NCBI RefSeq assembly: GCF_024159265.1
Contig: NZ_JAMYWY010000001.1
Coordinates: 4,402,001-4,466,000, forward strand
From: Paenibacillus sp. 1781tsa1
Lineage (GTDB): Bacteria; Bacillota; Bacilli; Paenibacillales; Paenibacillaceae
Length of the DNA stretch: 64,000 bases
Direction: 5' to 3'
The notes under the pieces are model-generated. The model saw only the letters and a list, made by a program, of their open reading frames with translations. It ran no database searches and was not told where the DNA came from. The stretch's first letter is position 1; each line of letters starts with the position of its first letter. Below are positions 44,201-52,601 of the stretch, in pieces. A program made the position numbers and the translations under genes.

Positions 44201-45505
44201 TTAACGAGCAAGCAAACCATCAAATGCCAATTGAGACTCACGCAAAATGCGCTCTTCATCCAGCGTCAGACATTCGCCATGTTTGACCACTTGTTTTCCA
44301 TCTACCCATACATGCTCCACATCTTTGGCAGAGGCCGAATAGATCGTATGTGAGATCAGGTCTGTATGTGGGTAGAAGTGTGCCTGTTCAATGTCCAGGG
44401 CGATGAAATCAGCCTTCATGCCTACCTGAAGCGCTCCGGTATTGTTCAGGAAGATGGATTTAGCACCATATGAAGTTCCGAGTAGTAACGCTTCGCCCGC
44501 TGGCACTGCCGTCGGGTCACCAGACACACCTTTGTGGATCAATGCAGCCAGTCTCATTTCCTCAAACATATCCAGGTTGTTGTTGCTTGCCGGTCCGTCT
44601 GTTCCGAGTGACACGGTAACTCCTGCTTTCAGCAACGCAGGTACCCGCGCAACACCGGAAGCAAGTTTCAGGTTACTTCCCGGGTTATGGGATACAGCCA
44701 CATCATGGCGGGCCAAAATTTCAATCTCTTCATCATTCAGATGCACCGCATGTGCAACCAGGGATGGACGGGAGAAAAAGCCCAGTTTCTCCAGATGTGC
44801 CACAGGACGCAGTCCATAGTCTGTAACGTTCTGCTCCACTTCACGCAGCGTTTCCGACATATGTGTATGCAGAGGAAGGTTAAGGTCATTCGCGACCTGT
44901 ACAAGCTTCTCTATGTAGTCAGGAGGGCATGTATATGGTGCGTGTGGCGAGATTACGGTTGTGATGCGACCATCTGCCTGTCCATTCCACTCACGTGCAA
45001 ACGCTGCCGACTCCTCCAGCTTCCGCAATTGCTCTTCTTCCGAACACAACCCGATTACACCACGTGCCAGTGCTGCTCTAACACCGGATTGTTCCACAAC
45101 TTTGGCAACTTGATCCATGTGATCATACATATCCAGGAAAGCTGTAGTTCCGCCTTTCAACATTTCAAGCACGGATAGCGAAGTTCCCCAATATACGTCT
45201 TGTGAAGTCATTTTCGCTTCCATCGGCCACATTTTTTCCTGCAACCATACTTGCAACGCAAGATCGTCTCCGTGTCCTCTGAGCAACGACATCGCTGCAT
45301 GACCATGCGTATTGATCAGACCCGGCAGGAAAAACAATCCTTTTCCATCCACTTTGGTGCAATTTTCGTCTCCATCCGGCAATGTCTCACCAATATGCAC
45401 AATCTTGTCATTCTCAACAACCATGTATCCATGAACCACATTCCATGTTGTGCCTTCATTTACAGCAAATTTGCCGTTATGAATTACCCATCTATTTGTT
45501 GTCAT
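44201..45505 (-). CDS. mtaD: 5-Methylthioadenosine/S-adenosylhomocysteine deaminase
   Basis: About 434 residues of the amidohydrolase superfamily. Metal ligands appear in LINTHGHAAMSLLRGHGDD, LPLHTHMSE, VAHAVHLNDEE and LGTDGPASNN. The enzyme deaminates methylthioadenosine or adenosylhomocysteine to the inosine form. The ATG at 45505 overlaps the end of rex by 14 bases, so it is coupled to rex. With mtnE/W/X/B in the same window, the cell appears to have two ways to handle methylthioadenosine. Other aryl or guanine-type amidohydrolase substrates are less likely given the family pattern. Confidence 0.88.
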   Translation of the reverse strand: MTTNRWVIHNGKFAVNEGTTWNVVHGYMVVENDKIVHIGETLPDGDENCTKVDGKGLFFLPGLINTHGHAAMSLLRGHGDDLALQVWLQEKMWPMEAKMTSQDVYWGTSLSVLEMLKGGTTAFLDMYDHMDQVAKVVEQSGVRAALARGVIGLCSEEEQLRKLEESAAFAREWNGQADGRITTVISPHAPYTCPPDYIEKLVQVANDLNLPLHTHMSETLREVEQNVTDYGLRPVAHLEKLGFFSRPSLVAHAVHLNDEEIEILARHDVAVSHNPGSNLKLASGVARVPALLKAGVTVSLGTDGPASNNNLDMFEEMRLAALIHKGVSGDPTAVPAGEALLLGTSYGAKSIFLNNTGALQVGMKADFIALDIEQAHFYPHTDLISHTIYSASAKDVEHVWVDGKQVVKHGECLTLDEERILRESQLAFDGLLAR

Positions 45506-46145
45506 CTTCCTCGTCGTCCTTTCCAGTCTCCAAGTAATAGGCCAAACTAAGCAGATCCGTTGTAAAGTCAGCATGGTGAATGCGGATATGTGGCGGTGTT
45601 TTTAGAATGGTTGGTGCAAAATTAAGAATTGCTTCGATTCCGGATTCAATAAGCTGATCGGCTACATTTTGAGCTTCCGTATCTGGAACTGTAATAATCC
45701 CGATGCGGATGTTATCCGTCTTAACCGCTTCCGTCAATTCATTCATTGGTTTTACCGTCAAACTGTTGATTTGACTACCAATCTTCGGTCCATATGCATC
45801 GAATACAGCAACAATCTTCATGTTGTCTTTCAGATATGCGTTGTAGTTGGACAAGGCCTGTCCGAGGTTACCCGCGCCTACCAGAGCTACATTAATTTGC
45901 TGATCAATTTTGAGAATGTGACGAATTTTCTCGATCAAATAGGATACATCATATCCGATCCCTTTTCGACCAAAATCACCGAAGTAAGCCAGGTCTTTTC
46001 GAATTTGGGCAGGATTCAGATCCAGCCTCTGTCCAAGCTCTTGAGAAGAAACAGTAGCCACCTCACGCTGATGCAACTCGTTCAAATAGCGCAAGTATAC
46101 AGGCAGACGTCGTACCACCGCTTCCGAAATTTTATCCGATTTCAT
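45492..46145 (-). CDS. rex: Redox-sensing transcriptional repressor Rex
   Basis: A 217-residue repressor. The N-terminal winged helix has AVVRRLPVYLRYLNEL and SSQELGQRLDLNPAQIRKDL; the Rossmann domain has VALVGAGNLGQALSNY and binds NADH, releasing DNA when NADH/NAD rises. The C-terminal swapped helix (ADFTTDLLSLAYYL) is present, followed by an acidic tail. It lies upstream of mtaD with a 14-base overlap. A candidate promoter (46251-46278) and a 16-bp perfect stem-loop (46194-46245) lie in its leader. Confidence 0.96.
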   Translation of the reverse strand: MKSDKISEAVVRRLPVYLRYLNELHQREVATVSSQELGQRLDLNPAQIRKDLAYFGDFGRKGIGYDVSYLIEKIRHILKIDQQINVALVGAGNLGQALSNYNAYLKDNMKIVAVFDAYGPKIGSQINSLTVKPMNELTEAVKTDNIRIGIITVPDTEAQNVADQLIESGIEAILNFAPTILKTPPHIRIHHADFTTDLLSLAYYLETGKDDEEDDNK

Positions 46146-46193
46146 TCTTGCTCCCCCTTACCAATGCCACGATAAAATAATAGATGAAAAGAT

Positions 46194-46245
46194 GAGCATT
46201 CTGTATAAACTCCAAGATAGACGTGACATTTTATACAGAATGCTC
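46194..46245 (-). repeat. Perfect 16-bp inverted repeat in the rex leader
   Basis: GAGCATTCTGTATAAA (46194-46209) and TTTATACAGAATGCTC (46230-46245) are exact reverse complements around a 20-base loop. There is no T run, so it is not a typical terminator. If the candidate promoter upstream is real, transcripts would begin with this stem-loop. Confidence 0.75.
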
Positions 46246-46250
46246 CTTGT

Positions 46251-46278
46251 AATTTAGGTTATAAGTTCTTACGTGCAA
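46251..46278 (-). promoter_or_regulatory. Candidate rex promoter
   Basis: On the minus strand TTGCAC (46278-46273), a 16-base spacer and TAAATT (46256-46251). The predicted start falls at the first base of the inverted repeat. Confidence 0.45.
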
Positions 46279-46363
46279 CTGCATTAATCGGATACGGAAA
46301 TATCTAATAAAGTTTAACGCCAAATGATCGTGTCATGCAATGATATAACGAACAAAACAACCA

Positions 46364-49225
46364 TTATTCTTGTTCATTAACAGGTTTTTCTAACCACTCG
46401 GTAATTCGTGGAACCATCTGCTCCGTGAGCATATGCTCCATTTTGGGACCAGGTAATGAATATAAAAAGAATTTGCCATAGTACGCTTCAATCACACGTG
46501 TATCATAAACAATGACAATACCTCTGTCCTTCGCTGTACGCACCAATCGGCCAAATCCTTGCTTGAAACGAATGACCGCTTGCGGCACAGACAGTTTCAT
46601 AAATGGATTTTTCTTTTGCTCCTGGAGCAACTCACTCTTGGCTTCCACCAACGGATGATTCGGCGGCTGGAAAGGCAGGCGCACAATAGCGAGACAGGTC
46701 AGTGCTTCTCCCGGGATATCTACACCCTCCCAGAAGCTGCTCGTGCCCAAGAGTACCGTAGCTTTGGCATCCTGGAACCTGCGAGTCAACTTGGAGCGGC
46801 TTCCACTGTCCACACCTTGGCCCAACAACGAGATGTCGTTACCAGACAGTGCCTCCTTCAGCGGATCATAGACCTGTCGCAGCATCTTGTATGAAGTAAA
46901 CAGAACCATCATGCGTCCACGCGTGGAAATTGCGGTCTCTGCAAGTGATTGCACCAGCATATTGACAAAGTGCGCATCACCCACACTGCCTTTCACACTT
47001 GGGAAATCACGGGGAATCACTAGAAGTGCCTGATCGCGATAATTGAATGGTGACGGCAGCATCGACGTTAACAGCCGATTATTCTCGGAGGCTTCCTGTA
47101 AGCCAAGCTGCTCAATCATGAACTGGAATGACTTATCTACAGATAGCGTAGCCGATGTAAGCACAACACTTTTCTTTTTATCAAAGAACAAATCCTTCAG
47201 TTGTGCACTGACATCTACAGGTACGGCATACAGTTGAAGAGATTTACTTCGGAACTGACCGCTGGCTTCCATCCAGTACACCGTTTTGGCATCATCCATA
47301 CGCATGAAGAATCGCAGATTCTCCTTCAATGTGGTCAGATCTTTCAGCAATCCTGTAATGTCCGTAATCAGACTATCCGATTGATAGTCATCCTGATCCT
47401 CTTTCACCTCAAGCAGCAATTTGTCCCCTTTGCGAACCAAATCGCCCAGAGTCACATAGATCTGGTTCTCCAGATCCTGCAACTCCTGCCATTTCGCAGG
47501 TTTCTGAGATGCCTTCAGGCGCAGGGAAAATTGCCCTGTCTCTCCCGGTGAAGCATCACTTCGTTCAGGCAAAAGACCGAACAGGGCATCGCTCATACGA
47601 TCCCACAGTTCCTTAACCTCAACAGCTAGCGGGAACATCTGATCCACCATGGAGCCCCATTGCACCGAATTTTCATGCCCGGATAACTGCGAACGAAGCA
47701 TAGGCAGTTGTCCATTACGACTGTCTTTAAACAGACGGGTCAGGGTATGAACCAACGTGAAATATTTCATATGCATTCCAAGATGTTTACCAGCTACATC
47801 CTCCAGATGATGGGCCTCATCGATCACAAGACTCTCATAGGCTGGCAACAGCTGATGTGCTGCTTTGACATCCGTAAACAGTTTGGAGTGATTGGTAATT
47901 ACGATATCAGACAACCCGGCCTCATGTTTGGCGCGATGATAGAAACATTTGCGGAACCATGGGCAGGATCTTCCCAGACAGGACTCAGATTCGCTCTGTA
48001 CCGTCTCCCAGAAGTCGCCTCCGCGTCCGCTAAGGTTAAGCTCCTCATCATCTCCAGTTTCGGTCTGAGTAAGCCACACGATCATCTGAGCGGCTGTGAA
48101 ATAATCCTCTTTGGGTGTGGCGAATTCACGTTTATTGATTTTGTGCTCGAATTTGCGCAGGCACAGGTAATGTCCACGTCCCTTGAAGACAGCAGCCTTA
48201 AACGGAAACGGAACCACTTGGGTCAGCATTGGAATATCCCGCTCTCTCAATTGCTCCTGCAGATTGATCGTATGGGTGCTGACCATGACTTTCTGTTCTT
48301 GTTTCACACTTTCGTAAATCGCTGGCAACAGATAACCCAGAGATTTACCGGTACCCGTTCCAGCTTCGATCAAGAGATGTTTCTCTTCATCCAGGGCTTG
48401 CCTTACACTGCTGAACATTTGAGTCTGCGCTTCACGCTCTTCGTAATGATCCAACGTATCCTTCAGGTTCTCCCGAACCTGGTCCATAAACTGTTCGAAG
48501 CTTACACCATCGAGGGGGTTACCCTCCCGTTCATCACGTGGTGCACCAATATCGGTCCAATCACTTACATTAAGAGCAAGCTGCCGATAATAGGTATGTC
48601 CGTCCAGATCCTGAATCGGCTCTGCTTCCTTCTCACTGCGCATCCCGTCCAAGAACCAACCCAAGTCACTGTCTTCTGGTGCGAACAGGTCACTGAGCCG
48701 CTGAATCGTTATGAGCGGTAATTCCTTTAACTCATCCAGACACTTGAGCAGCACATAGGCTGTCGCCAGTGCGTCACTGTCTGCCTGATGAGGGCGATCA
48801 TGTTGAAATCCAAATTCAGTAGACACATAACCGAGTTGATAAGAACCCAGTGATGGGAACGTAATCTTCAGAAAATCAATGGTATCCAGAATACGGCCAG
48901 TGAACGGCAGATAACCACAACGGTCAAGAGCATTCTGCAAAAAGTGAAAATCAAAAGCTACGTTGTGTCCAACAAGCACCACATCGTTAAGCAGCGGAAC
49001 CATCTCCATCATCATCTCTTCGAGTGAAGGAGCGTCCGCCACATCTTCATCGGTAATACCCGTTAACCCCGAGATAAACGGGGGAATCGGGACACCAGGG
49101 TTCACATAAGAACTATATATTTGAGTTATGCTGAAGTCATGATCTATGATGGCAAGTCCGGCTTGTATAATCTCACCGTCGGACTGCGTGCCGGTTGTTT
49201 CGAAATCCAATACGGCAAATTTCAT
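46364..49225 (-). CDS. dinG: DinG-family exonuclease-helicase
   Basis: A 953-residue fusion. The N-terminal DnaQ-like exonuclease (VLDFETTGTQSDG, VGHNVAFDFHFL, HQADSDALAT) covers about residues 1-170. The XPD/DinG helicase has Walker A IEAGTGTGKSLGYLLP, a DEAH box (LVIDEAHHLEDV) and C-terminal motifs (FWEGVDIPG, QGFGRLVRT). Four Cys in GHYLCLRKFE and CLGRSCPWFRKC fit the DinG iron-sulfur spacing (last three C-X4-C-X5-C), so an Fe-S cluster is likely. It should unwind DNA and remove 3' ends in repair. It lies between the TPR-panBCD region and rex, in the position seen in B. subtilis next to ypmB. Confidence 0.95.
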   Translation of the reverse strand: MKFAVLDFETTGTQSDGEIIQAGLAIIDHDFSITQIYSSYVNPGVPIPPFISGLTGITDEDVADAPSLEEMMMEMVPLLNDVVLVGHNVAFDFHFLQNALDRCGYLPFTGRILDTIDFLKITFPSLGSYQLGYVSTEFGFQHDRPHQADSDALATAYVLLKCLDELKELPLITIQRLSDLFAPEDSDLGWFLDGMRSEKEAEPIQDLDGHTYYRQLALNVSDWTDIGAPRDEREGNPLDGVSFEQFMDQVRENLKDTLDHYEEREAQTQMFSSVRQALDEEKHLLIEAGTGTGKSLGYLLPAIYESVKQEQKVMVSTHTINLQEQLRERDIPMLTQVVPFPFKAAVFKGRGHYLCLRKFEHKINKREFATPKEDYFTAAQMIVWLTQTETGDDEELNLSGRGGDFWETVQSESESCLGRSCPWFRKCFYHRAKHEAGLSDIVITNHSKLFTDVKAAHQLLPAYESLVIDEAHHLEDVAGKHLGMHMKYFTLVHTLTRLFKDSRNGQLPMLRSQLSGHENSVQWGSMVDQMFPLAVEVKELWDRMSDALFGLLPERSDASPGETGQFSLRLKASQKPAKWQELQDLENQIYVTLGDLVRKGDKLLLEVKEDQDDYQSDSLITDITGLLKDLTTLKENLRFFMRMDDAKTVYWMEASGQFRSKSLQLYAVPVDVSAQLKDLFFDKKKSVVLTSATLSVDKSFQFMIEQLGLQEASENNRLLTSMLPSPFNYRDQALLVIPRDFPSVKGSVGDAHFVNMLVQSLAETAISTRGRMMVLFTSYKMLRQVYDPLKEALSGNDISLLGQGVDSGSRSKLTRRFQDAKATVLLGTSSFWEGVDIPGEALTCLAIVRLPFQPPNHPLVEAKSELLQEQKKNPFMKLSVPQAVIRFKQGFGRLVRTAKDRGIVIVYDTRVIEAYYGKFFLYSLPGPKMEHMLTEQMVPRITEWLEKPVNEQE

Positions 49226-49299
49226 TGCAATATACGGTCCCTTCCATTCCAGTCTATGTTACAGCATAGCAAAAAAAAGGGGATTTGAAAATTAACTGA

Positions 49300-49353
49300 C
49301 AAAAAAGCGGTGTCCCCGCCGCTATGCCAAAGGAGGGAACACCGTTTTTTTGT
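49300..49353 (-). terminator. Terminator between the TPR gene and dinG
   Basis: CGGTGT.CC and GG.ACACCG enclose a partly paired middle, flanked by A and T runs of six or more on both sides. Confidence 0.8.
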
Positions 49354-49367
49354 CGCCGAATTCCCGC

Positions 49368-50015
49368 TTAATGAAGGGTCGTCAGCTGATTAGCATATTG
49401 CAATTTTCCCCTGTTCAACCTGCATGCTTCCATGTTGTACAGTGGTTCGGTCAACGTCGGGTCATACTGAAGGGCCTGTGCAAAGAGTGAACATGCACCC
49501 TCCGGATTCCCAAGCTTGGCTTGAATACAGCCCAGGGCATTACATACAAGTCCCTTCAAGCGAGGTGAACCCTTAAGGTACATGATCTGCTGCAAATGTG
49601 TCCCTGCTTCCGCCATTTGTTCCAAATTCAGATAGGCGAGTGCCAGGTAAAAACGAGTCAATGCACTCTCCGGATGGTCGGTCACAACCCGGGAGAACTG
49701 CAAGATCGCCTGCGGATACATCTGTAATTTGAAATAGCCCTGTCCTCGACTGAAACATTCCAGATGGAGTTCAGGCAGAGCGGTAACAGCTTCCTGTTCC
49801 GGTTCAAGGGAAGCAGGCTTATCCATCTCCCGCTCCCTCACCTGGCTCATCTTTTCTTCAAACATCAGCCATTCATCCAGCATTCCGTCACTCATCCGCT
49901 TAAGCAAGTTCCACTTTTGCAGCAATTCTTGTTTGTTCAGACCTTCAGCGGAAGGATAGCTCTTGATAATTTCATCTAACATGTCGTTCATTTCTGCGAA
50001 AACATGCTGGAACAT
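49368..50015 (-). CDS. Tetratricopeptide-repeat protein
   Basis: A 215-residue soluble protein. The first ~85 residues are helical and charged (NDMLDEIIKSYPSAEGLNKQ). At least three TPR-like helical pairs follow (about 90-200): ECFSRGQGYFKLQMYPQAIL, ALTRFYLALAYLNLEQMAEA and CNALGCIQAKLGNPEGACSLF, with the usual small/aromatic pattern. TPR proteins mediate protein contacts; the partner is not evident. It sits between panD and dinG on the same strand with its own terminator. The ATG at 50015 follows GGTGGGG. Confidence 0.8.
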   Translation of the reverse strand: MFQHVFAEMNDMLDEIIKSYPSAEGLNKQELLQKWNLLKRMSDGMLDEWLMFEEKMSQVREREMDKPASLEPEQEAVTALPELHLECFSRGQGYFKLQMYPQAILQFSRVVTDHPESALTRFYLALAYLNLEQMAEAGTHLQQIMYLKGSPRLKGLVCNALGCIQAKLGNPEGACSLFAQALQYDPTLTEPLYNMEACRLNRGKLQYANQLTTLH

Positions 50016-50108
50016 CGTTGCATCCCCACCCTTGAAAAAATGGATTAGTGCAGTGACCTGTACTCATTTTTTGCTTCAAGGGCCGATTTCATTCTCCTTA
50101 CCAGTCGA

Positions 50109-50492
50109 TTACATAATTGTTGCGTGGACTTCCTGCTTCATGGTTTGTACAGGCTTATTCTGTCCATCTACAAATACAACGGTTGGTTTGTGAGTATTTG
50201 CCTCTTCTTGCGACATCATGGCATAAGAAATGATAATGACGTTATCTCCAGGTTGCACCAGGCGTGCAGCTGCGCCGTTAAGACAGATGACCCCGCTTCC
50301 GCGCGGTCCTGGAATCACATAAGTTTCCAGACGTGCACCATTGTTGTTGTTCACAATTTGCACTTTCTCGTTTTCCATCAAGTCGGATGTTTCCATTAAG
50401 TCTTCGTCTATGGTAATGCTACCCACATAGTTCAAGTTGGCTTCCGTTACCGTAGCCCGGTGAATTTTGGATTTCATGAGTGTTCTAAACAT
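50109..50492 (-). CDS. panD: Aspartate 1-decarboxylase
   Basis: A 127-residue pyruvoyl enzyme that makes beta-alanine for pantothenate. The self-cleavage site Gly-Ser lies in NYVGSITID, giving the Ser-derived pyruvoyl group. Other conserved parts are GARLETYVIPGPRGSGVICLNGAAA and NVIIISYA. The start overlaps the end of panC by 8 bases; panBCD form one operon. Confidence 0.97.
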   Translation of the reverse strand: MFRTLMKSKIHRATVTEANLNYVGSITIDEDLMETSDLMENEKVQIVNNNNGARLETYVIPGPRGSGVICLNGAAARLVQPGDNVIIISYAMMSQEEANTHKPTVVFVDGQNKPVQTMKQEVHATIM

Positions 50493-51381
50493 GGGACAGT
50501 ACCTCCGATTTTTGCAACCTTATATTGTCAATCAATCTTGTTTTTCCGAATTTCACCGCAAGTGCAATGAGCAGATCGTCACGTCCTTGAACTTCTTCCT
50601 GATCTGCGAGCGGCTCCAGACTTGGAAAAGCCTGAATCTCAGCGTAGTCGATCACTGCAAGCGATGAGGTTGCAATCTGCTCGCGCAGAATACGACGGAT
50701 ATCTGCGGCGTTTATAGCTATACCCGTATCTGCGGCTTCCTGAGCTGCGCGCAGTGCCTTCGACAGAACCAACGCCTGTGTACGCTGTTCTGCGCTAAGA
50801 TAGACATTACGTGAACTAAGAGCAAGACCATCCTCTTCGCGAACAATCGGACAGGGAACAATTTCTACAGGCATATTCAAATCATTCACCATCTGTTGAA
50901 TGACCGCGACCTGCTGAGCGTCTTTCATACCAAAAAATGCACGCTGTGGCTGTACGATGTTGAAAAGCTTGGAGACTACAGTCGTTACTCCGTTAAAATG
51001 TCCTGGTCGGGAAGCGCCACATAGGCGCTCAGTCAATTGTGAAACAGATACCGTTGTCTGCGTTGCCTGTGGATACATCTCTTCAACTGAGGGAATAAAT
51101 ACGATATCTACTCCTTGTGAGCGTGCTGTTTCCACATCTCTGGCTTCATCCCGCGGATAACTGTCAAAATCTTCATTAGGGCCAAATTGAATCGGATTAA
51201 CAAATATGCTTAATACCACGATATCGCTCTGTTGTCTGGCTGCCTGCATCAAGCTTGCATGACCTTGATGAAGATAACCCATTGTCGGTACCAGACCTAC
51301 AACGGACGAACTGGACCGAATCGCTTGACGCTTCAAGCTTAGTTCCTGTCTCAACTCTGCGATTGTCCGTAATACTTTCAT
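50485..51381 (-). CDS. panC: Pantothenate synthetase
   Basis: A 298-residue ATP-dependent ligase that joins pantoate and beta-alanine. The nucleotide-binding motif is in VPTMGYLHQGHASL, with FVNPIQFGPNEDFDSYPR and VVSKLFNIVQPQRAFFGMKD typical of the family. It overlaps panB by 4 bases (ATGA) and panD by 8 bases. Length is normal. Confidence 0.97.
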   Translation of the reverse strand: MKVLRTIAELRQELSLKRQAIRSSSSVVGLVPTMGYLHQGHASLMQAARQQSDIVVLSIFVNPIQFGPNEDFDSYPRDEARDVETARSQGVDIVFIPSVEEMYPQATQTTVSVSQLTERLCGASRPGHFNGVTTVVSKLFNIVQPQRAFFGMKDAQQVAVIQQMVNDLNMPVEIVPCPIVREEDGLALSSRNVYLSAEQRTQALVLSKALRAAQEAADTGIAINAADIRRILREQIATSSLAVIDYAEIQAFPSLEPLADQEEVQGRDDLLIALAVKFGKTRLIDNIRLQKSEVLSHV

Positions 51382-52253
51382 GAGTTACTTCCCACCTTTT
51401 CCTTGCGTTGTCCGTACAGTTGGTCCAGAACACCATCCGCAGCACTGAATACATGCTCTTCGGCCGGGAACGAACGATCTTTCACTTCTTTCACGAAAGC
51501 TTCGATGCTGGTTCTGATTAGTGTACCCACATCTCCATAGGTTTTGACAAAACGTTTGGGCGTATACGGAGAGGCGTATTGAACCACATCGTGGAATACC
51601 AGTACCTGACCATCACAGCCTCGTCCTGCGCCAATTCCGATGGTTGGGATGGACAGTTCCTCCGAGATCGCCCGTGCAACTTCTTCCGTAACCAGTTCAA
51701 GCACAATGCCAAACGCACCAGCAGCTTCCAGGGCTTTGGCTTCATCCATCAGACGTTTCGCATCCGCTGCATCCTTGCCCTGAATGCGGTAACCACCAAT
51801 CTGATTAACCGATTGAGGTGTCAGACCGATATGTCCAAGAACAGGTACGCCTGCTTGCACAACGGCTCTGACGGTGTCCGCAATCTCGACTCCGCCTTCC
51901 ATTTTAACCGCATGGGCATGCCCCTCTTGCATCAGTCGACGTACGCCCTTAAGCGTCTCGTCCACGCTGCCATGATAAGTCATAAAAGGCATATCAGCCA
52001 CAATAAACGTCTTCTCAGCCCCACGCACTACGGAACGTGTATGGTACACCATGTCGTCGATGGTCACCGGAAGTGTCGAATTATAACCCAGCACTACATT
52101 GCCAAGTGAATCGCCAACCAGGATCAGATCGATACCTGCTTCCTCTGCGAGGAGCGCTGTTGGATAATCGTAAGCCGTGATCATGCTAAGCGGCACGCCA
52201 TCCTGCTTGTATTTTTTCATCTTCACAATATTCATCGCTTGTTTGTTCGCCAT
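51378..52253 (-). CDS. panB: 3-Methyl-2-oxobutanoate hydroxymethyltransferase
   Basis: A 291-residue TIM-barrel enzyme adding a hydroxymethyl group to ketoisovalerate, the first step to pantoate. Conserved segments are MITAYDYPTALLAEEAGID, VGDSLGNVVLG, VKMEGG and TIGIGAGRGCDGQVLV. It is first in panBCD. AAGGAG lies about 12 bases before the ATG. An intrinsic terminator only 43 bases upstream and a structured leader suggest transcription attenuation. Confidence 0.97.
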   Translation of the reverse strand: MANKQAMNIVKMKKYKQDGVPLSMITAYDYPTALLAEEAGIDLILVGDSLGNVVLGYNSTLPVTIDDMVYHTRSVVRGAEKTFIVADMPFMTYHGSVDETLKGVRRLMQEGHAHAVKMEGGVEIADTVRAVVQAGVPVLGHIGLTPQSVNQIGGYRIQGKDAADAKRLMDEAKALEAAGAFGIVLELVTEEVARAISEELSIPTIGIGAGRGCDGQVLVFHDVVQYASPYTPKRFVKTYGDVGTLIRTSIEAFVKEVKDRSFPAEEHVFSAADGVLDQLYGQRKEKVGSNS

Positions 52254-52295
52254 TTTCTCTCATGGCTCCTTTCTTCTTTTCAAATAAAACGCAAC

Positions 52296-52325
52296 AAAAA
52301 AACCTTTTAGTTTTCCACTAAAAAG
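52296..52325 (-). terminator. Intrinsic terminator inside the panB leader
   Basis: On the minus strand CTTTTTAGT pairs with ACTAAAAGG around a short loop, followed by seven T. It lies between a candidate promoter and panB, so transcripts must read through it to express the operon. Confidence 0.75.
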
Positions 52326-52539
52326 TCCCGAAAAGTCAAAAAAGAGTCACTTGCGATCGTCCCTTCTGTCTCGGTCCTCTTCGGCTCAGAGCAGAATCCA
52401 ACAACTCACTTAAACGTATTTCATTCTTGCACTGCGTGCGGTCTGCTTATATCAAACACATCAAAGCAGAACAAAGGTTACTGTTACGGGAGTGCAATTC
52501 GGTCTGTATTAGCCGATATCGCCTCACGAACACAGTATA
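52326..52539 (-). promoter_or_regulatory. panBCD promoter and structured leader (possible pan motif)
   Basis: An extended -10 (TGG-TATACT, -10 at 52539-52534) is followed by three hairpins: 52522-52494 (9 bp with one bulged A), 52470-52442 (7-bp perfect stem) and 52396-52364 (TTCTG..CTC / GAG-A-CAGAA with bulged A). The known pan RNA motif upstream of pantothenate genes is a stem-loop with two bulged A; the last hairpin could be one. The terminator follows. The ligand is not known to me, and no T-box sequence is present. Confidence 0.5.
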
Positions 52540-52601
52540 CCAAAGTTCTGCTCAAACTTCACGTCTTATGTTCATTTTACCAATAAAATTCGACAAATTG
52601 T

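Noticed and set aside
47708..48721. 337-codon open frame opposite to dinG
   Set aside because: Antisense to helicase motifs of dinG; composition is not protein-like.
52326..52539. T-box before panB
   Set aside because: No AAGGTGGTACCGCG-like T-box sequence or specifier structure; only generic hairpins and a terminator.
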